Shown in pieces: positions 26,801 to 33,250 of a DNA stretch of 64,000 nucleotides. The DNA is from Clostridia bacterium (GTDB lineage: Bacteria > Bacillota > Clostridia > Oscillospirales > Acutalibacteraceae), in contig JAFSGP010000040.1 in assembly GCA_017440755.1 (NCBI GenBank), forward strand, positions 1 to 64,000. The letters are read 5' to 3'. The notes below the pieces were generated by a model. The model was not told where the DNA came from and searched no databases. It saw only the letters and a list, made by a program, of their open reading frames with translations. Within the stretch, counting starts at the first letter, position 1. Each line of letters begins with the position of its first letter. The position numbers and the translations under genes are program-made.

Positions 26801-27018
26801 AGATCGCCTTTAAGAAAGCCACCACCACCTACAACGGCAAGGTGAAAACTCCCGCTGTGGTGGTGAAGAATGCAAACGGCACCGTGCTGACGAAGGGGGT
26901 CCACTACAAGGTGGTGTATCCTGCGGGTATGAAAAAGGTCGGCACCTACAAGGTGAAAGTGGTGATGCTGGGCAACTACAGCGGCACAAAAACGCTGACC
27001 TACACCATCAAGAAGTAA
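23866..27018 (+). CDS. Secreted BspA-type leucine-rich-repeat protein with CxxC and Ig-like repeats
   Basis: 1050 residues. Signal peptide (RILSVLLTLALLLTCVPLGG..VSA). An N-terminal beta domain (about 40-265) resembles a carbohydrate-binding module. Next come two CxxC units, BspA-like LRR_5 repeats (about 305-645) with the pattern (V)TIPDSVTSIGxxAFxxCxxL, two to three more 26-residue Cys/His units, and four copies of the 78-residue Ig-like module to the end. BspA-type LRRs often mediate adhesion to host or neighbouring cells. No anchor motif is visible. GGAGGAAAG ribosome binding site fixes the start. Expression may be controlled by the structured leader. Its last 310 residues are near copies of the protein at the window start. 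Confidence 0.85.
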   Translation: MKNRILSVLLTLALLLTCVPLGGVPVSAQSPDIIHTHTYTDGVCVTCGQILYTAAQDFSSGADVLHASPADCYNLVGNGNGFGTALQFFRTEERAAITIDFDQKGTAEQKALVFWYDVTASVFTADSAMSFIPYTAEGSGITMSTGYTYYTVIDGVVSARKPTTNFTLTLPVGTKGWMVLPLPAEGTWKYDFGTPYTYYGTCYDLASVYLEFIYYIDASVVVDQIGFTTDVDAFIDLAASGNENMPGYTQANCAVDGHAFAPPTCVSPMICSVCGATQGAARGHKYTQSNVCYVCGEADSHCFTMTRDNGTLRIDGYNGAYSEVVLPAAVNGCPVTAINRWAFANCDTLRKITIPDTIAAIGESAFLDCNALAEVRIGNGVVSIADMAFLGCNFLATVTLPDSLLSFGVGVFSGAYTLREILVGDGNPMFSSVDGVLFTKDGTQLVCYPPAKQQTEYTIPDGVTVINKEAFSSCTLLNAVHIPESVIEIGKYAFNGCYNLKAIDIPEKVSRIGDSAFHDCEKLEHISVAEDNTSYCAIDGVLFSEDRTRLLRYPSAKAGDSYAIPLGTMFVELYAFMECSLTDVIIPYSVTSLGDAAFFDCASLERVTIAGQMTHIEASTFSLCSALTLYSYEGSYVQAFAEENDIPFIPHVCGHIWDEATCTAAKICTVCGATEGEALGHEWQAATCTAAKTCVACGATSGKALGHSYKTTTTKATLSASGGVVKKCTVCGNVASNTTIAKVTSIAFKKATTTYDGTTKKPTVVVKDASGKTLKLGTDYTVTYPTGMKKAGTYKVKVTLKGNYSGEKTLTYKINPISVSTCKIAFKKATTTYDGKVKKPTVVVKNANGTTLKLGTHYKVVYPTGMKNAGTYKVKVVMLGNYSGTKTLTYKINPISVSTCKIAFKKATTTYNGKVKTPAVVVKNANGTTLKLGTHYKVVYPAGMKKVGTYKVKVVMLGNYSGEKTLTYKINPISVSTCKIAFKKATTTYNGKVKTPAVVVKNANGTVLTKGVHYKVVYPAGMKKVGTYKVKVVMLGNYSGTKTLTYTIKK
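26089..27015 (+). repeat. Four tandem Ig-like repeats of about 234 bp
   Basis: Units begin near 26095, 26330, 26565 and 26800. Neighbouring copies are nearly identical at DNA level, for example the shared CCCATCAGCGTATCCACCTG and GGCACCTACAAGGTGAAAG blocks, suggesting recent expansion or gene conversion. The same unit occurs three times at about 830-1523. Confidence 0.8.
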
Positions 27019-27030
27019 TAAAGCGATAGC

Positions 27031-27063
27031 AAAAAAAGCCTCCGCTGCGGCGGAGGCTTTTTT
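27031..27063 (+). terminator. Intrinsic terminator after the LRR gene
   Basis: GCCTCCGC, TGCG loop, GCGGAGGC, A-run before and T6 after. Confidence 0.9.
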
Positions 27064-27087
27064 GCGTGCGGGTCGTGCAAACTAAAA

Positions 27088-27245
27088 ACCCATTGTAGGG
27101 CAGGGCCTTGGTCCTGCCGTTGGGTTTGCATACGCTTTGGCGGCGGGAGCAAGCCCCCGCCCTACGGATTATGTTTTTGGTTTCCATCGTAGGGGAGGGG
27201 CTTGCCCCTCCCGTTTTCGGGCGAACACAGTTCGCCCCTACGGTT
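27088..27245. repeat. Intergenic palindromic repeat cluster (REP-like)
   Basis: Four GC-rich palindromic modules follow one another: GTAGGGCAGGGCC with GGTCCTGCC, GGCGGGAGC with GCCCCCGCC, GTAGGGGAGGGGC with GCCCCTCCC, and CGGGCGAAC with GTTCGCCC then CTACG. The GTAGGG...CCCTACG outer words recur. This looks like a dispersed intergenic repeat of REP/MITE type; only one cluster is seen in this window. Confidence 0.55.
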
Positions 27246-27276
27246 CGGGATGGGCGCGAGAATGGGACGATAGGGT

Positions 27277-28010
27277 TTATGTTTCGTTGCCGCCGCTGGT
27301 GGGGTGGCTCAGGTCCACGTGGAAGATGTACTTATCTCCGCGGATTATGGATTTCGTATACTCGATGAGAATGTCGCCCTCGTAGCTGAAGCGCTCCAGC
27401 AGAACACAGGGGGTGTTAGAGGGTAACTGCAGCAGGGCTTTCTCCTCCTGCGTCGGCATAATTGCCCGCAAGGTCTCGTGGGTTCTGTCGGCGTGAAAAT
27501 TGTATTTCCGCCGCAGGAAACGATACAGCGACCCATGAGACAGATACTCGATATCCAACCGTGGAAACCGCTCACAGGGGAGATGGGTGGTTTCAATCAT
27601 TAAAGGATACTCCTTGGCGCTACGGAGCCGTACCAACTTGTGAAAAAAACGGACAAATTCTGAGAAGGTTTACGAGAGGGAATCTGGTCTGCCTCTACGG
27701 TGGAATAGTCCAGCACGGTACTCTTCATAAACACGTTGCTTTGCTTGAGGGTGTCTGCAAAGGAATATACCGTGTTCAGCGGTTGGTTATACATCTGGGG
27801 CTTGATAAAGGTGCCGTTGCCGTGTATGGTGTACACCTCTTCCGACTCTTTAAGCAATGACACTGCCTGTCGGATAGTGGAACGGCTGACGTGGTATTTT
27901 TCACACAGGATACGCTCGGAAGGAAGCGGCGCGTTCTCGGCGTATTCCCCGTTGCGGATGGCTGTGCGTATCTTTTTGTATATCTGTACATACAGCGCCG
28001 ATTCGTGCAT
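27277..28010 (-). pseudogene. GntR/UTRA (HutC-type) regulator, frameshifted at a T7 tract
   Basis: The 5' part encodes a winged helix (YVQIYKKIRTAIRNGEYAENAPLPSER .. VSRSTIRQAVSLL .. GNGTFI) and the start of a UTRA ligand domain. Translation then leaves frame after LSVFF and stops at 27600. The rest of UTRA continues in another frame (LVRLRSAKEYPLMIETT .. PCVLLERFSYEGDILIEYT) to 27277. Adding one T to the tract at 27643-27649 restores FFHKLVRLRSAKEYPL and a protein of about 244 residues. So this is a recent mutation, a phase-variable switch or a sequence error. Divergent from the sugar kinase operon, which it presumably represses. GAGGAGGT ribosome binding site. Confidence 0.8.
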
Positions 28011-28086
28011 ACACCTGACCTCCTCGCTGTTGTTGTTTCTATTTTATCAAAATCTGTCGCTGGGTGCAAGTGTTTCTTGAAAAAGG

Positions 28087-28136
28087 ACCACTGACGACGG
28101 TGGTTCGGTTTGAAGCATACCACTGCCCTCGGTGGC
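28087..28136. promoter_or_regulatory. Two operator-like palindromes 32 bp apart
   Basis: ACCACTGACGACGGTGGT (28087-28104) and ACCACTGCCCTCGGTGGC (28119-28136) share ACCACTG-N4/5-CGGTGG and repeat at about three helical turns, just upstream of the sugar kinase promoter. Candidate binding sites for the divergent GntR regulator. Confidence 0.5.
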
Positions 28137-28154
28137 ACGAAATCGGCGAATTCC

Positions 28155-28183
28155 TTGAAAATAAATCGGTCGGCGTGTATAAT
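28155..28183 (+). promoter_or_regulatory. Sigma-A promoter of the amino-sugar operon
   Basis: TTGAAA (28155-28160), 17 bp, TATAAT (28178-28183). Confidence 0.85.
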
Positions 28184-28219
28184 TGCCGCGTAAGGACTGT
28201 AAAGGAGAGGGGAGAGAAT

Positions 28220-29140
28220 ATGGCTTGGTTTATCGGTATTGACGGCGGTGGCACCAAGACGGCTTTTGCCATCGGCAAAGAGGACGGTGCGGCTGTGCGG
28301 TGCCTGCAGCGCAGTGGCTGCTCCTATCAGGAGATTGGCGCGGACGCGGTGGTGGATCTGCTGACGGAGGGTGTACAGACCCTGTTGGCGGAGGCAGGCG
28401 TAACGGCGACGGACGTGGCAGGCTGCTGCATCGGGTTGCCCTGTTACGGCGAGAATCAGAAGATGGACCGCTATATGGAAGAAACTTTGGCGGCGGCGCT
28501 GGCTCCTATTCCGGTGCGGGTGGTCAACGACGGCGTGGTCGGCTGGGCAGGGTCTTTGGAGTGCGCTGAGGGGATACATCTGGTATCCGGCACCGGTTCT
28601 ATCGCTTTCGGCTGCGGTAAGGACGGCAAAATTCTGCGTACCGGCGGCTGGTGCGAGTTCTTCGGGGACGAAGGCTCCTGCTATTGGGTCGGACGGCAGG
28701 CAATGAGCCTGTTTTCCAAAGAGGCGGACGGCAGAGCACCGAAAGGCGCCTTATACGATATCGTGCGGTCCGCTTTTGCCGTGGAAGAGGATTTTGATAT
28801 TATCGAAATCATTCTGCGGGATATTGCTCCCCATCGGGAGAAGGTAGCGGCGTTCCAGATCTATGCGATGCAGGCTGCTGTGGCAGGTGACGAAGCTGCA
28901 CGGAATTTATACGGCCAGGCGGCATCGGAGCTGGCACAGCTGGTGTGCGGCATAAAGGAGCAGCTTACCTGGTCCGAGGACGTGGTGACCGTCTCTTATT
29001 TCGGCGGGTTGTTTAAGACCGACGACCTGATTTTGCAGCCGCTTTCGGAGATACTGGCGGCAAAGGGCTGCCGTCTGCAGCAGCCGAAGCACACCGCAAC
29101 CGAAGGCGCTTTGTTACTGGCGATTGAAACATACAAATAA
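28220..29140 (+). CDS. BadF/BadG-type sugar kinase, N-acetylglucosamine kinase-like
   Basis: 306 residues of the ASKHA ATPase fold: phosphate-1 motif WFIGIDGGGTKTAFAIG, IGLPCYGENQK, the acid VVNDGVVGWAG, the adenosine region LVSGTGSIAFG and GGWCEFFGDEGSCYWVG. This set is typical of cytoplasmic N-acetylhexosamine kinases of the BadF/BadG/BcrA family. GGAGAGGGGAGAG ribosome binding site. First gene of an operon with a SIS protein and a class II aldolase. It likely phosphorylates hexosamine freed by the two GH20 enzymes downstream. Confidence 0.85.
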   Translation: MAWFIGIDGGGTKTAFAIGKEDGAAVRCLQRSGCSYQEIGADAVVDLLTEGVQTLLAEAGVTATDVAGCCIGLPCYGENQKMDRYMEETLAAALAPIPVRVVNDGVVGWAGSLECAEGIHLVSGTGSIAFGCGKDGKILRTGGWCEFFGDEGSCYWVGRQAMSLFSKEADGRAPKGALYDIVRSAFAVEEDFDIIEIILRDIAPHREKVAAFQIYAMQAAVAGDEAARNLYGQAASELAQLVCGIKEQLTWSEDVVTVSYFGGLFKTDDLILQPLSEILAAKGCRLQQPKHTATEGALLLAIETYK

Positions 29141-29155
29141 AAAGGAGAAATGGTT

Positions 29156-30196
29156 ATGTTTTTGACGGAAAAAGAAATTCTGGATACCCCTGTGGCGCTG
29201 GCGAAGACCTGCGCTATGTTTGAGGCGCAGGCGGAGGAGATTGCGGCATTTTTTGCCGCCAACACCCAGCGCAAATTCACCTTCTTTGGTTGCGGCTCCA
29301 GCTATATGCTGTCCAAAGGCGCCGCCACCCTGTTTGCCTCCCTGCCCAACACGGCGGCGAATGCCATTCCGGCAGGCGACTATATCGTAGACTCCGCTTT
29401 CTGGGCGGAAACGGTGAAGGACAGCATTATCGTGACCATCTCCCGCTCCGGCAAGACCTCTGAGATGGTGCGTGCTGTCAAGCACATCAAGGAAAACTAC
29501 GGCTGTCCCGTTATCTCCCTGTCCATGAAGGACGAGAATGACATCATGTCGATGAGTGGGCTGGACCTGACGATGGATTGGTGCTACGATAACAGCGTAT
29601 GCCAGACCCGCACCGTGACCAACTTGTACGCGGCCACCCTGTTGTTGGCGGCTGCCTACGGTAAGGACGAGCGGCTGGCCGCTTCCGTAAAGGCGGCTGC
29701 TGCCACTAATGAGGCGTTCCAGGCTAAGAATCGCGAGGCTCTGGAGAAGATTGCCGCACTGGATTGGACCGACGTAACCGTGCTGGCGGACGGACCCGTC
29801 TGTGGTATTGCGGAGGAGGGCGCTCTGGCCTTCACCGAGATCGCCATGCTGACCGGTCGGTATTTCCGTATGCTGGATTACCGCCACGGACCTATCGTCA
29901 TCAGCGGTAAGAACAGCCTGACACTTATGCTGCTGCGTCCCTGCGGGGAGAGCCTGCAGGGGGATATGGTGCGTGACGTGATGGCCCACGGCGGTCCCGT
30001 GGTTACCGTGTCCGACAAGGCGGAGAATCGGTACGGCGCCGCCGCTCATATTCAGATTGAGGGTATCGAGGACTTTGCCGCTTGGGGTATTCCCTTTATC
30101 TATCTGGCGCAGATGACCGCTCTGCTTAAGTCGGTGGCCATGGGTGGCAATCCGGATGCCCCCACCGGTCTGGATGCGTATATCACGCTGAAGTAA
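29156..30196 (+). CDS. SIS-domain sugar-phosphate isomerase/deaminase (AgaS/FrlB-like)
   Basis: 346 residues with two SIS domains: FTFFGCGSSYMLSKGAATL, then IIVTISRSGKTSEMVRAVKH, and a second half with LADGPVCGIAEEGALAFTEIAMLTGRYFRMLDYRHGPIVI. This is the AgaS/GlmS-isomerase-like pattern. Probable reaction: isomerising deamination of an amino-sugar phosphate, or cleavage of a related adduct. ATG with AAAGGAG 8 nt upstream chosen over the ATG two codons earlier. Lies 15 nt after the kinase. Confidence 0.85.
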   Translation: MFLTEKEILDTPVALAKTCAMFEAQAEEIAAFFAANTQRKFTFFGCGSSYMLSKGAATLFASLPNTAANAIPAGDYIVDSAFWAETVKDSIIVTISRSGKTSEMVRAVKHIKENYGCPVISLSMKDENDIMSMSGLDLTMDWCYDNSVCQTRTVTNLYAATLLLAAAYGKDERLAASVKAAAATNEAFQAKNREALEKIAALDWTDVTVLADGPVCGIAEEGALAFTEIAMLTGRYFRMLDYRHGPIVISGKNSLTLMLLRPCGESLQGDMVRDVMAHGGPVVTVSDKAENRYGAAAHIQIEGIEDFAAWGIPFIYLAQMTALLKSVAMGGNPDAPTGLDAYITLK

Positions 30197-30210
30197 GGGG
30201 AGGAAACGCA

Positions 30211-31056
30211 ATGGCACTGGTAAATACAAAGGAAATGCTGCTGGATGCGCAGCGCAACCACTACGCTTTGGGCGCATTCAACGTAGAAAATATGGAAATG
30301 ATGCAGGCGGTGATCGCCGCCGCAGAAGAGGAGCGTCTGCCTGTTATTTTGCAGACCACTCCCTCCACGCTGAAATACGCCTCTACCGCCGTGTATGCAG
30401 CGATGGCGGAGGCAATAGCGAAACAGGCAACCGTGCCGGTGGCGATGCATCTGGACCACGGCAACAGCTTTTCGCTGTGCTATCAGGGCGCTTTGGACGG
30501 CTATACCTCGCTGATGATCGACGGCTCTAAGCTGCCGCTGGAGGAGAATATCGCTCTGGCGCGTCACGTGGTGGAGATGGCGGCGGCACAGCCCCACGCT
30601 CCCTCCGTGGAGGCGGAGCTGGGTCGCTTAGGCGGCAAAGAGGACGATCTGGAGGTCAAGGAAGGGGAGGACCTGTGCACCGATCCCGATGAGGCGGTGC
30701 GGTTTGTCGCGGAGAGCGGCATCGACTCCCTGGCGGTGGCGATCGGTACCGCCCACGGCTTCTACAAGGGTACGCCCAAGCTGGAGTTTGACCGTCTGGC
30801 GCAGCTACGGGATGCCGTCAGCGTTCCGCTGGTGCTTCACGGCTCTTCCGGTGTGCCGGATGAGGACGTGCGCCGTGCCATTTCTCTTGGCGTGTGTAAG
30901 GTGAACTTTGCCACCGAGCTGCGCGTGGCGTACACCGAGGGTGTGCGTGCCTGTCTGACTGACGAGGGCGTCTACGACCCCAAAAAGTACGGCGAAGCAG
31001 GTCGCGCCGCTGTTATTGAACTGGTGCGCCATCGTATGCGCATCTGCTCGAAATAA
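30211..31056 (+). CDS. Class II bisphosphate aldolase, tagatose/fructose type (GatY/KbaY-like)
   Basis: 281 residues. Zinc ligands in HLDHG, GTAHG and LHGSSG; VEAELGRLGG carries the metal-loop Glu. The ALGAFNVENMEMMQAVIAAAEE start and VNFATELR phosphate-binding segment are typical. In this context (amino-sugar kinase, AgaS-like SIS) a tagatose-1,6-bisphosphate aldolase role is most likely, giving glyceraldehyde-3-phosphate and DHAP. GGAGG ribosome binding site, 14 nt after the SIS gene. Confidence 0.88.
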   Translation: MALVNTKEMLLDAQRNHYALGAFNVENMEMMQAVIAAAEEERLPVILQTTPSTLKYASTAVYAAMAEAIAKQATVPVAMHLDHGNSFSLCYQGALDGYTSLMIDGSKLPLEENIALARHVVEMAAAQPHAPSVEAELGRLGGKEDDLEVKEGEDLCTDPDEAVRFVAESGIDSLAVAIGTAHGFYKGTPKLEFDRLAQLRDAVSVPLVLHGSSGVPDEDVRRAISLGVCKVNFATELRVAYTEGVRACLTDEGVYDPKKYGEAGRAAVIELVRHRMRICSK

Positions 31057-31093
31057 CCCTCCCTTACGGTCGATAGCGACCGTCTCTCCATAC

Positions 31094-31133
31094 AAGAACG
31101 ACCCATAGGGCGGTGCTCTGTGGGTTGTTCTTT
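31094..31133 (+). terminator. Terminator of the kinase-SIS-aldolase operon
   Basis: AAGAACGACCCA pairs with TGGGTTGTTCTT (one G-U), ending in T3. Confidence 0.65.
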
Positions 31134-31163
31134 ATCCAATTATTTTACAGGGTAAAAAATATC

Positions 31164-31192
31164 TTGCAATTCCTATCTTAGTATGGTATATT
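31164..31192 (+). promoter_or_regulatory. Sigma-A promoter of the first GH20 gene
   Basis: TTGCAA (31164-31169), 17 bp, TATATT (31187-31192). Confidence 0.75.
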
Positions 31193-31232
31193 GTTGGTGT
31201 TCGATAGACCTTTTTACAACAGGAGGTACGGT

Positions 31233-33128
31233 ATGAAACTGCATTTTTTGAATCTGAATGAAGAGCTGCTGTCTGCGGTGGCGGAACTGGCGGATATCGC
31301 TGGTTTCGCGTTGGCGGATGATGGTCTGGCGGTGACGGTAGCAGAGGGGGAGAAGCCCGGTCTGTCTATCGCCTACACCGAGGATGGCGCCACCATCACC
31401 TACGGACAGCGTGTGGAGTTATTCCGCGGTATCGGTCGTCTGCTGGAGACCGCCGCGGACAAGGAGGCGGTTGCGGAAACACCCGCTTATGAAGACCTGT
31501 GCGCTATGTTCGACGTAGCCCGCAATGCGGTGCTGGATATCCCCGTGGTCAAGCAGCTTATCCGCCATATGGCGCTGATGGGCTTTAACTCCCTGCAGCT
31601 GTATGTGGAGGACTGCTACGAGGTGGACGGCTATCCCTACTTCGGCTATATGCGTGGTCGCTACACCAAGGAGGAGATGAAAGAGCTGGCCGCCTACGGC
31701 GACAAGTTCGGCGTGGAGCTTACCCCCTGCATTCAGGTGCTGGCGCACCTCAACCAGCTGTTCCGCTGGAGCGCCCACAGCAAGATGCTGGACTGGCGTG
31801 ACATTCTGCTGGTGGACGAGCCCGCCACCTATGACCTTATCGAGGCGATGTTCAAGACCCTTTCTGAGTGCTTCACCTCCCGCCGTGTCAACATCGGTAT
31901 GGACGAGGCCCGTATGCTGGGTCTGGGTCAGTATTTCAAGAAGCACGGCTATGTGGAGTGGTCGGAGATTCTGGCCAGCCATATCAGCAAGGTGATGGAC
32001 ATCTGCAAGAAGTACGGCTTTGCTCCCATGATGTGGAGCGACACCTTGCTCAGCGCCGCCTTCGTGCGTAACGATTACTATGCCGCTCTGCGCATCGAGG
32101 ACCCCCATCTACCTCAGGACGTTATCGACAGCGTTGCCGAGGGTATGGAGCTGGTCTACTGGGATTACGGCAATTACTACGATGACGTCAGCAAGATGCT
32201 GAAGGTGCATAAGGAATTCCGTGAGGATAACCCCATCTGGTTTGCGGGCGGCGCCAGCAAGTGGCAGGGCTACTGCCCCCTCAACGAGTTCTCCATCGAC
32301 TGCTCCCGTTCCCAGCTGAAAGCTTGCCGCGAGCACGACATCAAGAAGATAATGGTTACCATCTGGAGCGGTGCCGCCGCCAACCTGTCCATTCTGCCCA
32401 CCCTGCAGATGTACGCGGAGGACTGCTACACCGATAACACCGCCGACGTCTGGCTGGCAAAGCGCTTTGCCACCTGCTGCGACGGTGATTATAACGACTT
32501 TATGTTGCTGGATCGTCCCAACCAGGTGCCCGGCAACCCCAGCCCCGGCGGCTGGTGGTGTACCCCCTCTACCTTCCTGATGGATCAGGATATTATGGTG
32601 GGTCTGTTCGAAAAGCACGTGGTGCCCGGTCAGCTGCCGCCCCACTTTGCCAAGTGTGCCGCCGACCTGCGGGAGGCGACTCCCCGCAACCCCCGCTGGC
32701 ACTATATGTTCGATATGACCTACAAGCTGTGCCACGCGCTGGAGCTTAAGTGCGAGGCGGGCGTCAAACTGATCGCCGCCTACAAGGCGGGGGACAAGGC
32801 GGCGCTTCGTGAGCTGGTTGACACCTATCTGCCTGAGGTGGCGGTGCGTGTGGAGGACTTCTATCAGTCCTACCGCAACCACTGGATGGCGGAGAACAAG
32901 GTGTTCGGTCTGGAGATTGTGGACTACCATCTGGCGGGTCTGTCCGCCCGTTGCCGTGTGGCTATCCAGCGGGTGAAGGACTATCTGGAGGGTCGTGTGG
33001 ACAGCCTGCCCGAGCTTGAGCAGGAGCGTCTGTACTACGACTGCAAGGAGCGCGAGACTCCCGATGCCATTGTGGAGGCGGTCGGCTGGATGGCCAGCGC
33101 TTCCCCCGACTCCTTCGTTACTATCTAA
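31233..33128 (+). CDS. Cytoplasmic GH20 beta-N-acetylhexosaminidase (GcnA-like)
   Basis: 631 residues, no signal peptide. A small N-terminal domain (1-90) precedes the GH20 barrel: MGFNSLQLYVEDCYEVDGYPYFGYMRGRYT, PCIQVLAHL, and the catalytic Asp-Glu in VNIGMDEARMLGLG. The C-terminal helical part has GGWWC and the LSARCRVAIQRVKDYL region. GcnA of streptococci has the same length and intracellular location. It would release terminal GlcNAc/GalNAc from imported oligosaccharides, feeding the kinase upstream. AGGAGG ribosome binding site. Paralogue of the next gene. Confidence 0.85.
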   Translation: MKLHFLNLNEELLSAVAELADIAGFALADDGLAVTVAEGEKPGLSIAYTEDGATITYGQRVELFRGIGRLLETAADKEAVAETPAYEDLCAMFDVARNAVLDIPVVKQLIRHMALMGFNSLQLYVEDCYEVDGYPYFGYMRGRYTKEEMKELAAYGDKFGVELTPCIQVLAHLNQLFRWSAHSKMLDWRDILLVDEPATYDLIEAMFKTLSECFTSRRVNIGMDEARMLGLGQYFKKHGYVEWSEILASHISKVMDICKKYGFAPMMWSDTLLSAAFVRNDYYAALRIEDPHLPQDVIDSVAEGMELVYWDYGNYYDDVSKMLKVHKEFREDNPIWFAGGASKWQGYCPLNEFSIDCSRSQLKACREHDIKKIMVTIWSGAAANLSILPTLQMYAEDCYTDNTADVWLAKRFATCCDGDYNDFMLLDRPNQVPGNPSPGGWWCTPSTFLMDQDIMVGLFEKHVVPGQLPPHFAKCAADLREATPRNPRWHYMFDMTYKLCHALELKCEAGVKLIAAYKAGDKAALRELVDTYLPEVAVRVEDFYQSYRNHWMAENKVFGLEIVDYHLAGLSARCRVAIQRVKDYLEGRVDSLPELEQERLYYDCKERETPDAIVEAVGWMASASPDSFVTI

Positions 33129-33137
33129 AAGGTTACA

Positions 33138-33174
33138 AACCGGTTCGCTGGCTATTCCGGCGAACCGGTTTTTT
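33138..33174 (+). terminator. Terminator between the GH20 paralogues
   Basis: AACCGGTTCGC pairs with GCGAACCGGTT, then T6. Confidence 0.9.
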
Positions 33175-33194
33175 GCTGATTTTCCACTTTTTTC

Positions 33195-33223
33195 TTGCTT
33201 TTTCCATTTCTATGCCGTACAAT
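33195..33223 (+). promoter_or_regulatory. Sigma-A promoter of the second GH20 gene
   Basis: TTGCTT (33195-33200), 17 bp, TACAAT (33218-33223). Confidence 0.7.
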
Positions 33224-33250
33224 GGGGGGCAGGAGATAGGAGGTATAGAG

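Noticed and set aside
28087..28136. Terminator hairpins before the sugar kinase
   Set aside because: Arms are only 5-6 bp and no T-run follows; they lie upstream of the promoter and suit operator sites.
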